From Musa acuminata AAA Group (lineage: Eukaryota; Streptophyta; Magnoliopsida; Zingiberales; Musaceae), in the NCBI RefSeq assembly GCF_036884655.1, contig NC_088339.1, positions 20,000,001-20,064,000 on the forward strand: a stretch of 64,000 nucleotides of DNA, in the 5' to 3' direction. Positions 1-11,859 of this stretch are shown one piece after another. The notes beneath the pieces are model-generated. The model saw only the letters and a list, made by a program, of their open reading frames with translations. It was not told the origin of the DNA and made no database searches. The number at the start of each line of letters is the position of its first letter. The stretch's first letter is position 1. Position numbers and translations under genes: made by a program.

Positions 1-2480
1 CTAGAGAGTTAAATGTATGCAACCTTGTCTTGCAAATGAAGAGATTGTTTCCCTTATCAAAATTTGATCAGCCAGTTTGAAAATAATACAAAAATTATTA
101 TGAGACTAAAACTTGCCTCTTTATATATTTATTTATCAGTTGTAAATAATTGTATTGCACATAGCTTGTGTCAAATAGTCTTTTGATGAAGCTATTTCTT
201 ATTTGTTTCCTCCCTAATCCTACAGAGATTATGCTCAATTTAATAGCAGAACTTGTTGAATAATATCACAAGTAGCTATGTGCTAGATGCCATTGCAATT
301 GTAGCTTTATATGAATGCAGTTGTACAAGCTTGTCAATCAAGTGTTGGTATCCTGTTCATCTATTCACGGCAGAAATAAATGAACTTCCCTGCTTGCTAC
401 AGCCACTAATCTAGTGTTTTCTAGAGGATGGTGCTTGATGTAGTTGTAATACTAGTCTCTGTTCATAGTGATCTATCCTTATTCTGCCCATGCTCAATGT
501 CTTCATGGTTTGTTTGTGGATGTAGTAGAGTGTCAAGTCACAGAGAAACTTAGACCTTTGAGATATGCAAAAACCTCAATGCTTCAGAATTCTGATACCA
601 CCTTATTGTCTAGTCCATGGAGCTATGAAGATTTCCACTGTGTTGCTGGCTGAATCCACTTGTCATGGTTCCACGAGGTGCTTGGGCTGTTTAAGTAAAA
701 GAAACTCTTCATGTAACATCTAGCAGTAGGTTAATAGCCCTCACATTTGCTTTTATTTTTCATAGAAAAGAATAATCAGTATGCAATTTAATCCCTCTGC
801 TGTGGTTGACTAAAACCTCCCTATTTTTCCCAACTGTATAAAGATTGATCAACAGGTTGTTAGTATTTGACCTGAATCTCTGTGATCGACAGTTTCCACT
901 CGAGTGGTGTGTGTGTGTGTGTGGCTTGTTCTGTTCACTTTTGCTCTTCAGATAATTTCAGCTGTTCATTTGATTATTTTGTTCAAACTTACGAATCAAA
1001 GGTAATATCTGAAAAAGTGACATTCGACCAATTGGGTATTTATTACCTGCAGTTGGCATCTAAACTTGTATTTCCTTTATATATTTTTGATTTTTTCCTA
1101 AAATTCGTATATAGATGTTCAAGTCATACTATGCTAACTTTGTTCCGAATCTTATTTTGCAGATTAGTCTTTGTTCAGAGGCAGTCATTCGTTGATAACT
1201 TTCGAGAACATTAGTTGATTCTTCACAAGACATTAGTTGGAAGGAGTACTCAAAGAATCTGATGCTTGTCTTATCAAGATGGCAGCGCTGCAGTTTGATT
1301 CTTGCAAATCAGAAAAGCTTTTTTTCTGGTCAGCTTTAGGCTGTCAATGAAATGGTAGAGATTGGTACTGCATCGAGGGATCAGATTCTCGCTCAACCGA
1401 GCAAGAGGGATATGACTAGGAACAAAATGAAGCATGGACATGACGCAGGAATCTTGAAACCTACTGCAGAAAGCACCTCATAATCCCAATGTTGGATGAA
1501 TGCAGGATGTTGATTGTGTCGTTGCCAAAAAGGGATTTCATTGTGGTTCATGACTGATATTAGCGGGTGAAGGCATCATCAATAGTTTGGAGAACTTGTG
1601 GCGGCAGCAGAACATTCATGAAATGACTCTGATTATTTTGTCCAGCAGCTGAAGTAGTTAAAAAAAATTCAGCAATTTGGAATAACAATTATGTAACATG
1701 AAAACTCAAAAAGTGATGAGTTTTCATACATTTTAATCTACAATCAGATTGTTCATAAATAAGAAAAGAAAAATCATGAGAAAACAAAAAAGGGAAGAGA
1801 GGTGGGTGTCTTTGTTGTTGCTTGATAGATGTGTAAAGAAGAAAATGGAAGAGGAAGATGTGTGAAGGAAAAGAAAAGAAGAGAGAGAAAGTTGCATAGC
1901 TTTATTCGTTACTTGCTTGTGATCACTAGATTCTTCAATGCGTGGCTTGAAGGTAGAGCAAATCTACTTAGTGATCCTAGTAATTTCATTAATTTACTTC
2001 GACATTTTCATCTCAATAATATATATATTTATATATTATTGGTCTAATAATTATCTTATTTTTTTTAAAATTAAAGGGTAATTGATGATCACACGAATAA
2101 TATCTTAATCGATCTTTTAAAAAAAATAATATTATATATATTATAATTTATTTACATCGTATAAGATGAGAAAAAAAATCAATGTAAAAAAAGTGACATT
2201 ATATTTCTTGACCAAAATTTTGAAGTGATGGAAAACTAAGTAAAAGTCGTCTCCTTCCACCCTATTCTCACCCCTAAACACATTCAACTGAAAAGGTAGA
2301 AAAGTCAGGACCTCCTGCGGCCCAAGATGTCCACAAACCTACCACTAGAGGATGCTGATCTTGATGGGAGCAGGAACGGATGCTTTGCGTCGCTCGTCCA
2401 CTCCATTCTACACACAAGGATTCCGACGAAGGACGGCTTCCGAAGCCCCCACATCAAATACCATTCGCGTTCAATAGTCT
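1..2480. other. No supported gene; possible transcript tail and intergenic DNA
   Basis: I find no protein-like reading frame with family features. The stretch 1200-1640 has the balanced base composition of an untranslated exon and could be the 3' end of a gene lying to the left, but nothing identifies it. From about 1650 to 2370 the sequence is AT-rich intergenic DNA. A (GT)n run lies at 907-923. Confidence 0.4.
907..923. repeat. (GT)n microsatellite
   Basis: About eight uninterrupted GT units. A short frame running through it is a low-complexity artefact. Confidence 0.8.
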
Positions 2481-2490
2481 TTCTCTTATC

Positions 2491-2498
2491 TATTTAAA
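2491..2498 (+). promoter_or_regulatory. TATA-like box of the PP2-like gene
   Basis: TATTTAAA lies about 125 bases before the start codon at 2622 and just before a pyrimidine-rich leader. The distance suits a plant core promoter. Inference only. Confidence 0.5.
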
Positions 2499-2568
2499 GT
2501 CTTCCCCGACTCAGAAGCTCCTTCAATATTCACCAGCTCTCAATTCATCCCCTGTATCACCACAGCAG

Positions 2569-2619
2569 CTCCTGCTGCTGCTTCTTCTTCTTCTTCTTCT
2601 CTCTCTCTCTCTCTCTCTC
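2569..2619 (+). repeat. CTG/CTT/CT pyrimidine tract in the 5' leader
   Basis: A run of CTG, then CTT, then CT repeats ends two bases before the ATG at 2622. Such pyrimidine tracts are common in plant 5' untranslated regions near the transcription start. Confidence 0.85.
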
Positions 2620-2621
2620 AA

Positions 2622-3924
2622 ATGTCCACGACTCCACACCACAAGGGAGCGCTGGATGGTTCGACCATTGTGAGCGTGGAGAATGATCCGACCGGTGAGG
2701 TAATTCCTTTCAAAGCAAAGTAATGCATGCATGGTCAAGTCTCCAGGTGCAGTTAATCTTGCATCAAGCAACAGGGAGACTCGATCGGAGTTCCAGGATG
2801 CACTTGGATGCTCTTCTCATGCATACATGCATTCATGTAACTTGCGTATGATGTGATTGCCTTCTCGCTTATGACAGAAATATGTCAAGAAGATGGTGAT
2901 AAAACCCACCGCACTCGACGTCACCTGGGGCAACGATCCCCGCTACTGGTCCATCGACAAAATCGGGTAAGGCTTCTTTGATGGTCACAAAGAGAAGTCT
3001 TTGATCTTAGCATCATTGATGATGTTTTCCCAACCACTTCATGTTCTTCGTTTGATTTCCTACCCGTATTCTTGTTTCTTTTTCTTTCTGATAAAATCAT
3101 TTGACTGGGTGACAAATGTTTTGGCTCGAATTTGTATCATCTCAAGATTACACTTTTAAACCGAACCCTATTCTACTTGTGATCCGTGAAGTTTCATCCC
3201 AAACCTACATAAATGAATAATGAATGAATGGATTGTTTTCGTGTGCAGCTGGAAAATGATGAAGCAGAGAATCTTCTTAGCTTGTCGTCTAAAAACAAAA
3301 AAATAAATTCTATTTGATAGACGACTCTATTTTGTTTATGACTTGTAAATGAGTAAATGAATCAATGCACTAAGGAATGATTTTTTTCTTTTAATATCGT
3401 TTCTCGTTGTATGTTATTCTGTTTTATGTCCCATTAAATAAATGAATGAATGAATGATCTTAGAGGATTTATCTCGTTGCATCAAGTGTCCTAATAAATA
3501 AATGAATGAATGAATTATCTTGGAAACCTACAGAGGAGCTATCTCGTTGCACCAAGTGTCGTGGCTCGAGGTCAGCGGCGCATTCGACAACAGTGCACTC
3601 GACAAGGTGAATGCAAAGCTCGATTACTCAAATAACTATTCATTGAAGTTTCGAGTGAGGATGAAGGCGGACGCCTTCGGGTGGAGTGGCTGCCCGGTGT
3701 ACCTGTTGGTCAAGCATGCCGTCGACAATAAGTTCAAGTGGAAGAAGGTTGACCTAAGCCGACTAACTGCCGGAATGGTCGTGGATATTCCAGAGTCTCC
3801 AGACAAGCACATCTTTAGGCCTCCCGCTGACAAACTCATCTTCGGATTGTTTGAGATTTGGAGGGGCAGATGGAAGGGAGGACTCGAGATCTTACAAGTC
3901 ATCATCGAAAGGGACCAACAATAA
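2622..3924 (+). CDS. Phloem protein 2-like (PP2) lectin, three exons
   Basis: Exons 2622-2699, 2878-2966 and 3534-3924 join in frame through GT-AG introns (phases 0 and 2) to give about 185 residues. The protein carries the PP2 domain typical of plant phloem lectins: the early W-G-N-D-P-R-Y-W block (residues 43-50), then V-S-W-L-E-V-S-G (64-71), and a C-terminal beta-rich half with L-I-F-G-L-F-E-I-W. PP2 proteins are chitin- or glycan-binding lectins of sieve elements and companion cells, and several are stress-induced. No F-box, TIR or AIG1 domain precedes the PP2 domain, so it resembles the short PP2-A class. The start at 2622 is the first ATG after the pyrimidine tract and gives a direct read into exon 2. 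Intron 2 holds AATG repeats and a partial copy of the exon 3 start. The family call is firm; the ligand is unknown. Confidence 0.85.
3433..3513 (+). repeat. (AATG)n repeats and duplicated exon-boundary segment in PP2 intron 2
   Basis: Two runs of AATG-type repeats (about 3438-3455 and 3495-3513) bracket a segment at 3460-3490. That segment copies the beginning of exon 3 (3534-3563) with only a few differences. Confidence 0.75.
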
Positions 3925-3931
3925 TCAACAT

Positions 3932-3949
3932 ACACACACACACACACAC
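3932..3949. repeat. (AC)n microsatellite in the PP2 3' region
   Basis: Nine AC units begin eight bases after the PP2 stop codon, probably in its 3' untranslated region. Confidence 0.8.
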
Positions 3950-3997
3950 TTCCATATGGTGTGAGCTTATGCCTATTTCGTGTTCAGATTGTATACG

Positions 3998-4003
3998 AAT
4001 AAA
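3998..4003 (+). terminator. Poly(A) signal AATAAA for the PP2-like gene
   Basis: A canonical AATAAA lies 74 bases after the stop codon. Plant poly(A) signals are loose, so the use of this one is inferred. Confidence 0.45.
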
Positions 4004-4009
4004 AGTCTG

Positions 4010-5661
4010 ATGTGGTGGAGAAACGAGGCTTCTCCGTGGTTTGGCATGTAATGTAGTACTTTATGTTTGCGTAACACGAGAATGACTAAATGAATAAACA
4101 TGTTCCCTTCCGGTGAAGCCAAAAACCTCCTCTTCTATATCAAATGTGATGGAATGCTTTTATGTGATGAGTGAAGATGGCAAGGAATCCGACTCGTACG
4201 ACACCGTCGTTAGATGCTCATCACATAACGGACGAGGACTGGCCGGCTGCCGAATGACCCGGTCGGAGCCCCGATTCAAAGAGCTAACAGTGACACCAAC
4301 TCGAGTTAGGAGCTAAACTTTTGTTCACCATTTGATCTCAAAAACGACTCCAGAAATCCATGGAGAAAGGATTGCTATTCACCGGAAACTTTAGCGTCAG
4401 GAGAATCTCTACTGCAGTTTATGGAGTAAGAATGAAGCAAGGTATTGATCTTAAAGCCGCTGACTTTATTCCCTACTTCCGTGGTGCATGCATGTGTGTG
4501 TGTGTTTGTGTTCCTACGACGAGATTTTTTGCCGAAAGCAAAAGGGTGAGCACTTACGTGTGGGAAGAATCCCTTTCGGACGGAGATGGGGGGACCTGTC
4601 TCTTCGTGCCTCATGGCTTCCGAATAAACTTTTGCAGCTGGTGATGATAATGCTTGGAGATGCTTGGTTTATTTTTCCTTCTTTTTGCTTTCTTTGTGAT
4701 GAACATATGCAGCCCGGTGAAGAGGAACACTGTGCCTGTTTATCATCAAATACTGATTCCAGCACTCCCTGCACGATGAGCAAAGAATTGGGGTCGATCC
4801 ATCTAAAGGACTCGACTCGAGGAATCGCCTTCTGCCCAGTATTCTTCCTTCCAACTTTGATCTGATCTCGGAGTACGATGGCTCCTTTGCAGGAATGGGT
4901 TATGTCTTCAAGTCTATCTCAGGGAATATTATCACCGCCGGAGGCGATATCACGACACAGCAACCTCGCTTGAGGCTGAATGTAGGACCATTTGGGATTT
5001 CATGTCACACGATAAACTTGGATGTGCTTCGTACGTCATTCGCTCACCTATTACACCATTATGTGATAAAAAAAAAACAGCATGTTTTGAGTCAATTTTT
5101 ATGCATCATAAAATCTGTGAATTAGAATATAAGTTGTAGGACAATTATGTGGTTTGTATCACTCACTGTCCACTCGCCCGTCACACCAGTGCACGTTCAA
5201 AATGATTATTTTTATACCAAGCATAATAATATAACTTTAAGGACTCATTTTTTTTTTATCTAACTTTATTTAAATGTCACCATTTATGATATCATCATTT
5301 TATCAAGCACATGTTTTTCTATTTTTTTCTTCCACATGTAATCATTTATACATTTGTGGAGTGTACGTCTTCTTCCCTTCCACAAGATGATTAACGTGAG
5401 GAGTTTGCCATCGTGAATCAACATGCCTACCTTCCGAGAGCACATACTCAAATCACTTGAGCCAAAATGCAATACTCATTGCTTTTGCTCTTTTTTCCAA
5501 AGCTTTAGCTTTAGTTTAACTGATATCCAAAATCTCCAAAGCCAAAATATTGACCTTGGCTTTCATTTGTTTTGGTTCAGACTTTAGGATTGATAACTTT
5601 TTCCTTCCTAGTTTTATTATTTCCTTCTGTTCTTAGGAACAATGTGAACTTTCTACCTAAT
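4010..5661. other. No supported gene
   Basis: Several frames of 60-125 codons overlap here on both strands at 4113-5125, but none shows a family motif. A stretch starting at about 4893, directly after a TTTGCAG acceptor-like sequence, reads as a plausible short exon, yet no partner exon is visible. From 5140 on the DNA is AT-rich intergenic sequence. Confidence 0.4.
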
Positions 5662-6170
5662 TGTTGGTATGTCTGTCGGGTCGAATATTGTATTCTACTG
5701 TTAAAAAAACTTGATTGAAAGAAACGAATTAATTTGAAATAAAAACCTAAGTTAAATTAAAAATGATTTGGTCGAGTTAAGAGTTAGACTCTTTTTTCTT
5801 AAGATAAATTTGCTCTGCACTAATGATTACAATTTAGCGATAATCATCTCTCAATATGCAACCATCGCTTCTTGCAATAATAACACTCTAAATTACAAAA
5901 ACACACAACTTCATATGTTTTATACTCTCTCTTTGATCTATGTCAAATGAATGCAAGAATGTAGTTCAATTTTTCATGAAATAAATGCATGAGATGAGAT
6001 CTATTTATACACATAAGAGAGACTCGTTAGGGTGAAAAGATATGATTGTTCATATGAGAAGACATGTTTATTCAGGTGAAAGATCATGTTTGTTCGCTCG
6101 AAAGAACATGCCTATTCGAGTGAAAATTTTTTATTCATTTGGAAATGGTTTTAGCCTACCATTTCCAACA
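5662..6170 (-). repeat. LTR (509 bp) of a minus-strand copia element
   Basis: The segment starts TGTTGG and ends CCAACA, an exact terminal inverted pair typical of LTRs. The flanking internal DNA to the right encodes a copia RNase H tail on the minus strand, so this is the 3' LTR. Inside it, near 6031-6125, a roughly 24-bp unit is repeated about four times. Confidence 0.75.
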
Positions 6171-6990
6171 ATCCTTCACAAGAATGAAATTTTTTTTAAT
6201 AAAATATACGTGAATATGCAAACACTAAAGGAAGTATATGTGAGAGGATATTGAACCTTATAATTTGGTGTAAAGCAGAATATGTGAGAGAATAGTGAGA
6301 GGATAGTGAATATGCAAACATTAAAGGAGGTATCTAATGGTATTGAACCTTTCTTAGCAGAATACTATCGATTTACTTGACTAATTAGTAAACATGATGT
6401 CTTGAACTGTTCAGCTATTTGGTGTAAAGCAAGATAATAGTACCCACATAATTTCTTACCTCACACCTTAGACTCTCATTGTTGCGTTCATTTTGGCTAT
6501 TTCAGTGGATTCATAAGTGCTCTAGAGAATTTAAGCCTTAAAAATTTTTATAGAAGTGATCCCACTTCACACTATATAGGTGACTTCCTATTAAAAATAT
6601 CTTGTCATACTTTACTTAGATATAGGAATCATTAAAAGTATAATTTATCCTAATATACTCTGCATGTAGCATTTATGATATTTATCATAGGAATAGGTTG
6701 GAGTAGTCATCCACGTGCTTACACTAAATCATTCATAATTTAGTTGTCCCATTAATCCTGGGATCTCCGATCAATAAGGTTGGGTTACCATTATGAAGAT
6801 TTTTATTTGATAGGCTTTAATCTCATTCCCCTCCATATATCTTTGCAGCCCTTTAATAAGTAGATTTGTAAGATTTTCTTTTGATTTCATATAATCATTT
6901 ATGATTATATCATTTGAGATCAACTACTTCATGATGTTATATCTTCGACAAATATATCAAGAATTACCTGTAGTGCTCGAGTCTCAATAT
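6171..6990 (-). mobile_element. Copia element 3' internal fragment with RNase H tail
   Basis: On the minus strand, 6985-6790 reads as the C-terminal copia pol tail. It matches the family pattern I-x-R-R-x-N-x-x-K-x-L-I-S-N-x, then K-S-K-E-N-L-x-x-x-L-x-K-G-L. Several stop codons interrupt it. The rest up to the LTR is the 3' untranslated part. The element is cut off at about 6990, so only the 3' end remains. Dead copy. Confidence 0.7.
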
Positions 6991-7156
6991 TAATAAAAAT
7001 ATAAATAATATATATATGTTATATTTATTTTATAATATTATTTATGATATTTACACTTCATGAATATGATAAATGATATGCTTATATTTTTTATTCATAA
7101 AATTGAAGTACATGTTTTTCAAAATATATAATTTTCAATGTTCTACGAAATATTTG
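6990..7156. repeat. AT-rich dispersed repeat, copy 1
   Basis: This roughly 165-bp AT-rich segment is similar to 33690-33870 in the same orientation. Shared blocks include ATTTATGATAT and ATGATAAATGATAT. Its origin is unknown. Confidence 0.6.
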
Positions 7157-7740
7157 TTGAATGTTAGATTTTGACGATGAAATCACTTGGTAAATTGTTT
7201 GATCTAATCTATACATTAAGAAAAATATACAGGATTAACTATGATAGCAGTAAGGCATAAAGCAAATATTGGGCCGGAGTCAAGATCGAGATTTCATTGG
7301 GAGTTCGAGAGTTTGTCGGAAGTCCAGATGTTCATCGGAAGTTTTGTTGAAATTGATTGAGAAGTTCAGGAGCTTGCCAAAGAAGCTCGTCGGAACTCAC
7401 CAAGAAGATCATCATAAAGTCTAGGAGCTTGCTAGGAGTCCGTTGAAACATTGTCAAGAGATTATCGGAAGTTTGTCGCAAGATCGCTGGAAGAATAAAT
7501 GACATACCGGACCAAGACTACTTAGTTTATATCTTAAATTATTATAATTAGACCATAAGTTGAGTTAGGATTGGGAGATAATCCCATTAACTCGGTTAGG
7601 GATCAATTGGACCCTTAATAGGATTGAATTGAGCCGGTTAAACCGCCCATTCAGCACCTAAAGTCAAGTTCCTACCACTCGCTGGATGTAGAATTCTTAT
7701 AAAGATGTCTTTCATCTTGCTAATCTTGTAAGGTTGGTTG
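7157..7740 (+). mobile_element. SIRE-like LTR fragment, plus orientation
   Basis: It opens with TGAATGTTAGATTTTGA, similar to the reverse-complemented end of the LTRs at 48995-50530 and 53718-55305. It then carries the same array of GGAAGTTCGTCGGAAG-like modules (7290-7500), here in plus orientation. The pairing partner is absent, so it is a solo LTR or fragment. The right limit is approximate. Confidence 0.6.
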
Positions 7741-8110
7741 ACTGGATACCTCGTAGCCTCGCTAACGCTGTTAGAACCACCCATGGATGGGAATTTTGTG
7801 GCTCTCATGCTTTCTTATTCAATGAATGTCAATTTTTTTTCCTTTTCTTAAGTACTGCTTTGAGAACGATTGCTGTAGACTTTAGAGAAAGGAACAAAAT
7901 TTATTTCAACAGCATTCGGACACATCCAGACTTGATTGAAGGAGCAGAATACTGTAATCTCTTTAGGTAATGGAGAGAATATTGATTGGAGGCCACCATG
8001 GTGACTTTCAGGTGCCAGAAAGAAGAAAATATAAGGATAAGCATCACTATAGAAAGATAAATTGACAAGTGAGATGGTGACATATAATATATGAGGAGAT
8101 AGCAACTTGA

Positions 8111-8474
8111 TCAAAGCTTCATGTGAATCTCGAGGTACTTGATTGCATCTGGAAGTATTGGAGAGATTATAATGCTCGATTGATTGGCATTCACCTGTGC
8201 AAATGCAAAAACCTTGCCTTGTGGAATAACACCTTGTTCTTACATATTGATGTTGCAGATGGACTGTGACTTGCTTACCAGCGGTCTCCAAACTTGAGGG
8301 CAGCGACGCCTCGCTGCACGCGGAAGCTGAACTGTAACACAAAGAATAAACTTCACTGATTGGACGTGAATCAAGTTTTCTTTGGACGATAAATTGGCAA
8401 AACATGCTCACCTTCTCCGAGGGCACCAAGAATAGATGACATTTGAAGCAAAGCAAGATAGTCTTGGAGGACAT
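8111..8474 (-). CDS. Unidentified multi-exon gene candidate
   Basis: I do not recognise this gene. Reading the minus strand, an ATG at 8474 opens 21 codons ending at a good donor (AAG|GTGAGC, exon 8474-8412). A second block with a strong acceptor and donor lies at 8331-8279. A third block ends in a stop at 8113-8111 and reads smoothly as G-K-V-F-A-F-A-Q-V-N-A-N. A TATAAATA box sits about 150 bases upstream. The simplest joining of blocks 2 and 3 runs into a stop, so either an exon is missed, the splice choice differs, or the gene is broken. One uninterrupted minus frame also covers 8474-7848 without splicing, but it reads through the splice signals and shows no family features. Confidence 0.3.
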
Positions 8475-8623
8475 GATTACTGAGGGTGGGTGAGACGAGA
8501 GATAATTGGATGGTTGAAACTTGAAAGTGATGCATTCTAAAACGTCAAAAATAACTTCAAATTACTTAGCTTATGCAGATCATTGCAAAACAAATGCCTA
8601 TTGTAATGTGTTGTGCAGTACTT

Positions 8624-8631
8624 ATTTATAT
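8624..8631 (-). promoter_or_regulatory. TATAAATA box, minus strand
   Basis: A perfect TATAAATA reads on the minus strand about 150 bases upstream of the candidate start at 8474. It lies at the edge of the decayed LTR that begins near 8640. Confidence 0.45.
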
Positions 8632-8639
8632 TAAATTAA

Positions 8640-9051
8640 ATTTGATATGAAAGATTTTTTTAATTATTTATCTTAGATCCTCAGCTCTTGTTTATAAATA
8701 TGTAGAACCTCTTAGGATTTCAATATGGATATGTGGATATATGATATTATTGAGAGATACTGATCTTCTCTCATCTCCTCTTAGTCACGTGAGATTACAG
8801 ATTTTCTCTCATCACCTCTTGGTCCCTAATCCATCACTCGTAGGGATCTTGTGAGAAATACGAAGAATGAAGAAGACGAATCTAGTTCTCATTATATATC
8901 GATATCGTTATAGTATTTGGATTCGATGATGGTGCATTTGTAGATTAGATAAAGGCTCTCCAAATGACATCAAAACGTGCACATTGTAAATATGATATAT
9001 CGTTATTTGATTTTAATTTACATTAGTATAATCATGATTTTTATGATAACA
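8640..9051 (+). repeat. 5' LTR of decayed copia element (start uncertain)
   Basis: It aligns by eye with the 3' LTR at 14735-15196. Shared blocks are the TATAAATAT(G/A) and CTC(T/C)TAGG area, and near the end CATTGTAAAT followed by GTTATTTGATTTTAATT. The first part of the LTR is hard to align and may be lost. Confidence 0.6.
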
Positions 9052-9066
9052 ATTGATATCATAGTC
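9052..9066 (+). other. Decayed primer-binding site (initiator tRNA-Met)
   Basis: ATTGATATCATAGTC follows the LTR and differs at only a few positions from the usual ATTGGTATCAGAGCC complement of tRNA-iMet. Confidence 0.6.
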
Positions 9067-10700
9067 ATGTTTTTAAAATCAAATACTTTGAATAGTTTTT
9101 ATGCATGTGATTACTATAGCATCGCTGAAGCCTATGGAGATTGCAATGACTACTGTTGCATGCAGTGACTATAGTAGCATTATCGCGTTAGTGTTTGTTG
9201 GTTGCCGAAGGTCTTGGTTCCCAGCAGCTACACAATAGACACATGGGCATAACTACACATGGTGGGAGGATCCATCAACGACGCTTGATCAGTGGCACAC
9301 GGAGATGTTCCATCGGAAAGGAATGTGACAATAGGATATGGTGGCATGGCACAATGACTGATGAGATCATCGATCGACTATGTGAGAAAAGGTTCATTAC
9401 CACGGGCAGTGCGCATGCGATGGACGACTACTACACCGACGGATGGGCGTGACGAAATGCAATGGCAACAACAACATGAGAATTAATGTCTTTAGAAAGG
9501 ATATTTTTACCCATTATAAATAAAAAATTAATCTATGTCATTAAATTTTATTTTTCAGTTATGATCTTCAAAAATTGGATATTTTCATTATATATCCCAC
9601 TTAAAAATTATACTTTACCATTTAGAAATTAAAAAAATTAAAATTATGTTCTCAATTATAAAATTAATTAATTTATTTTATTTTAATTAAATATTTTGAT
9701 TGGACTTTCATGTTTATATTTTGATTGCTTGACTAGATTTAGATTTCTTGATCAAATTTAAAGAAAGTCAAATATTGATCAATTTTTTACTTTTATCAAT
9801 TTTAATTTTAATTTTAACTAGTCTAATTGGGCGAATAGTTGGTTCAAATCCATGAGCCCAATTTAGGTAGCCTAATTTTGAGCTTGCTTAATTAAATAGG
9901 GTTAACTGGTATAAAAGTTTCATATAAAATTTTAAAAAAATATAAATTATAGTTTTCTTTTATAGTTTTCTCATTATTGTTCTTGGATATTTATTTGGTT
10001 ATTCACTTGCATATATTTAAAATTATGAAATAATATTTATTTTTATATAAAGACATAATTTATGTTTTTATCATGATTATAATTATTATATTTTTTATAC
10101 TGATTAATATTTAATAATTATTATGATTATTATTTTATTATTATTAAATTATTCCAAAATATATTAGTTTGAAAAATTAATGAATATTATTTATAACTCA
10201 TATCCCTAAGTTTTATCTAACTAGTAGTTGCCAAAGTGGCATAAGATTATAGAGTTATGAGATATGAATTACATTAAATTTTTTATTATTTATAAAATAT
10301 TTTAAATTATATTTTATATTATTGATCTTTTAGCCATCAAAGTGGCCTAGACTAATAACTTATAAAATTACATTAAAGAATTAGTCCCAAATAATATCAT
10401 AATAACATATATAATTAAGAGATTTAGATAATCATATATAAGAATCTATTTAGAATAATTATATGATGGAGTAGGATAATACTATTTTGGATATTCTTAT
10501 AGCTCATGATTGTATACCCAAAGATAGCAATACTATTTCATCAAAATGGTATCAATCCTCTATAAATAATTTTATGTGAATAATAGATATATCAATATTT
10601 TACCCAAAGGTGAAAATGATATCAATAGTTTAATATTTATTAAAAACTCAAAGTATTAATATTATGTTATTTTATTACAATTGTACTTTCTTCATTGTAT
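9067..10700 (+). other. Leader of the decayed copia element
   Basis: This is untranslated leader between the primer-binding site and gag. The part at 9100-9460 keeps a higher GC content and a short accidental frame (9195-9452). The rest is very AT-rich. No gene seen. Confidence 0.5.
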
Positions 10701-10739
10701 TTTGATAAATATCCCTATATTTTAGATTAAATTATTATA

Positions 10740-11230
10740 AATAATTTGAGCATAATGAATTTATTCTAGATGTTTTAGACCTTAATTATACTAGTTGAAA
10801 GGATCACATAACTATTGAAAGTTTTACAAAACAAATAATTGATATAAATGAATGAAAATATCTAAAAAATAATTTTATGATAATTACTAATGATATTTAG
10901 ACTTCATTATAGTATGCCATAATATTTTTAAAGATCAATTTAAATTTGCTGATAAGTCATTGGTTGACATATTAATAAAAGAATTAACTAAAATTTAGTA
11001 TAAAAATATTTGAGAAATTTAATATTATATCATCAATATGCCTAACAAAATTGTAAACTCAAGAACATTGGGCATAAATATAGTTGACTCCTTTTTTGTA
11101 TAATTTATTATTAATTATATTCCTTCTTAGTTTGACTTATTTCAAATTTACTATAATAAAATTAAAGATAAGTGAAACTTAAATGAGCTAACTAGTATAT
11201 GTATTTAGAAAGAATTAAAATTAAAATAGG
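10740..11230 (+). pseudogene. Copia gag remnant
   Basis: Around 10940-10985 the frame reads F-A-D-K-S-L-V-D-I-L-I-K-E-L-T, a recognisable copia gag block. Near 11090-11200 it reads S-F-F-V then F-I-I-N and I-K-D-K, the later gag region. Stops interrupt it throughout. Confidence 0.65.
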
Positions 11231-11859
11231 AAAGACTCATAATATTTTGGGTACTACTTAAGGAGTATGTAATAATAAAAGAAAGTTAAAGCATAAATCA
11301 CTTAAGTTTATAAATGCTACGTAAACTTATAAAAAAAAATCTTCATATTAAGGTACAACTTATGTGGTTAGAAAGAACATATGAAAGACTATGAGGTTTT
11401 GGTATGAAAAGGAAAAGTATAAGTTTGACCTTTGTATATTTCGAATCAAACAGTTCGGAAGTCCATTTCTAATACTTGATGGATCTATTTTGATGATTCA
11501 ACATACAGTAATAATAATAAAGATTCATTTTAATATGAGAATTAAGAACCAAAAGAATATAAAATATTTATCATTATAGAAAATCATCTTAAAGCGAAAG
11601 TGATAGTAGTTGTACTTATCACCTAGAGATGATTTATCTGATATTATGTTCCTATAATTCTAAAACTTTAAGTTTTTTTAATCTATAATTGTCAAGATAT
11701 TATTTCTTTTTTTGTAGAGATAAACTCATTATAATTTTATAAAAGTGAAGTTTTGAATTCTGTATAATGATTTATATAGAATTAATGTGAATATTGAGTT
11801 TACAATAATCTTATTGTTAAATATTAGAATAAAATATATTTTTATTAACTCTTTGAGAT

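Noticed and set aside
3636..3947. A 103-codon minus frame
   Set aside because: Antisense to PP2 exon 3 and partly made of an AC repeat.
7848..8474. A single 208-codon minus-strand protein
   Set aside because: It reads straight through two good splice sites and lacks family features. A spliced gene is more likely, so I report the exons at low confidence instead.
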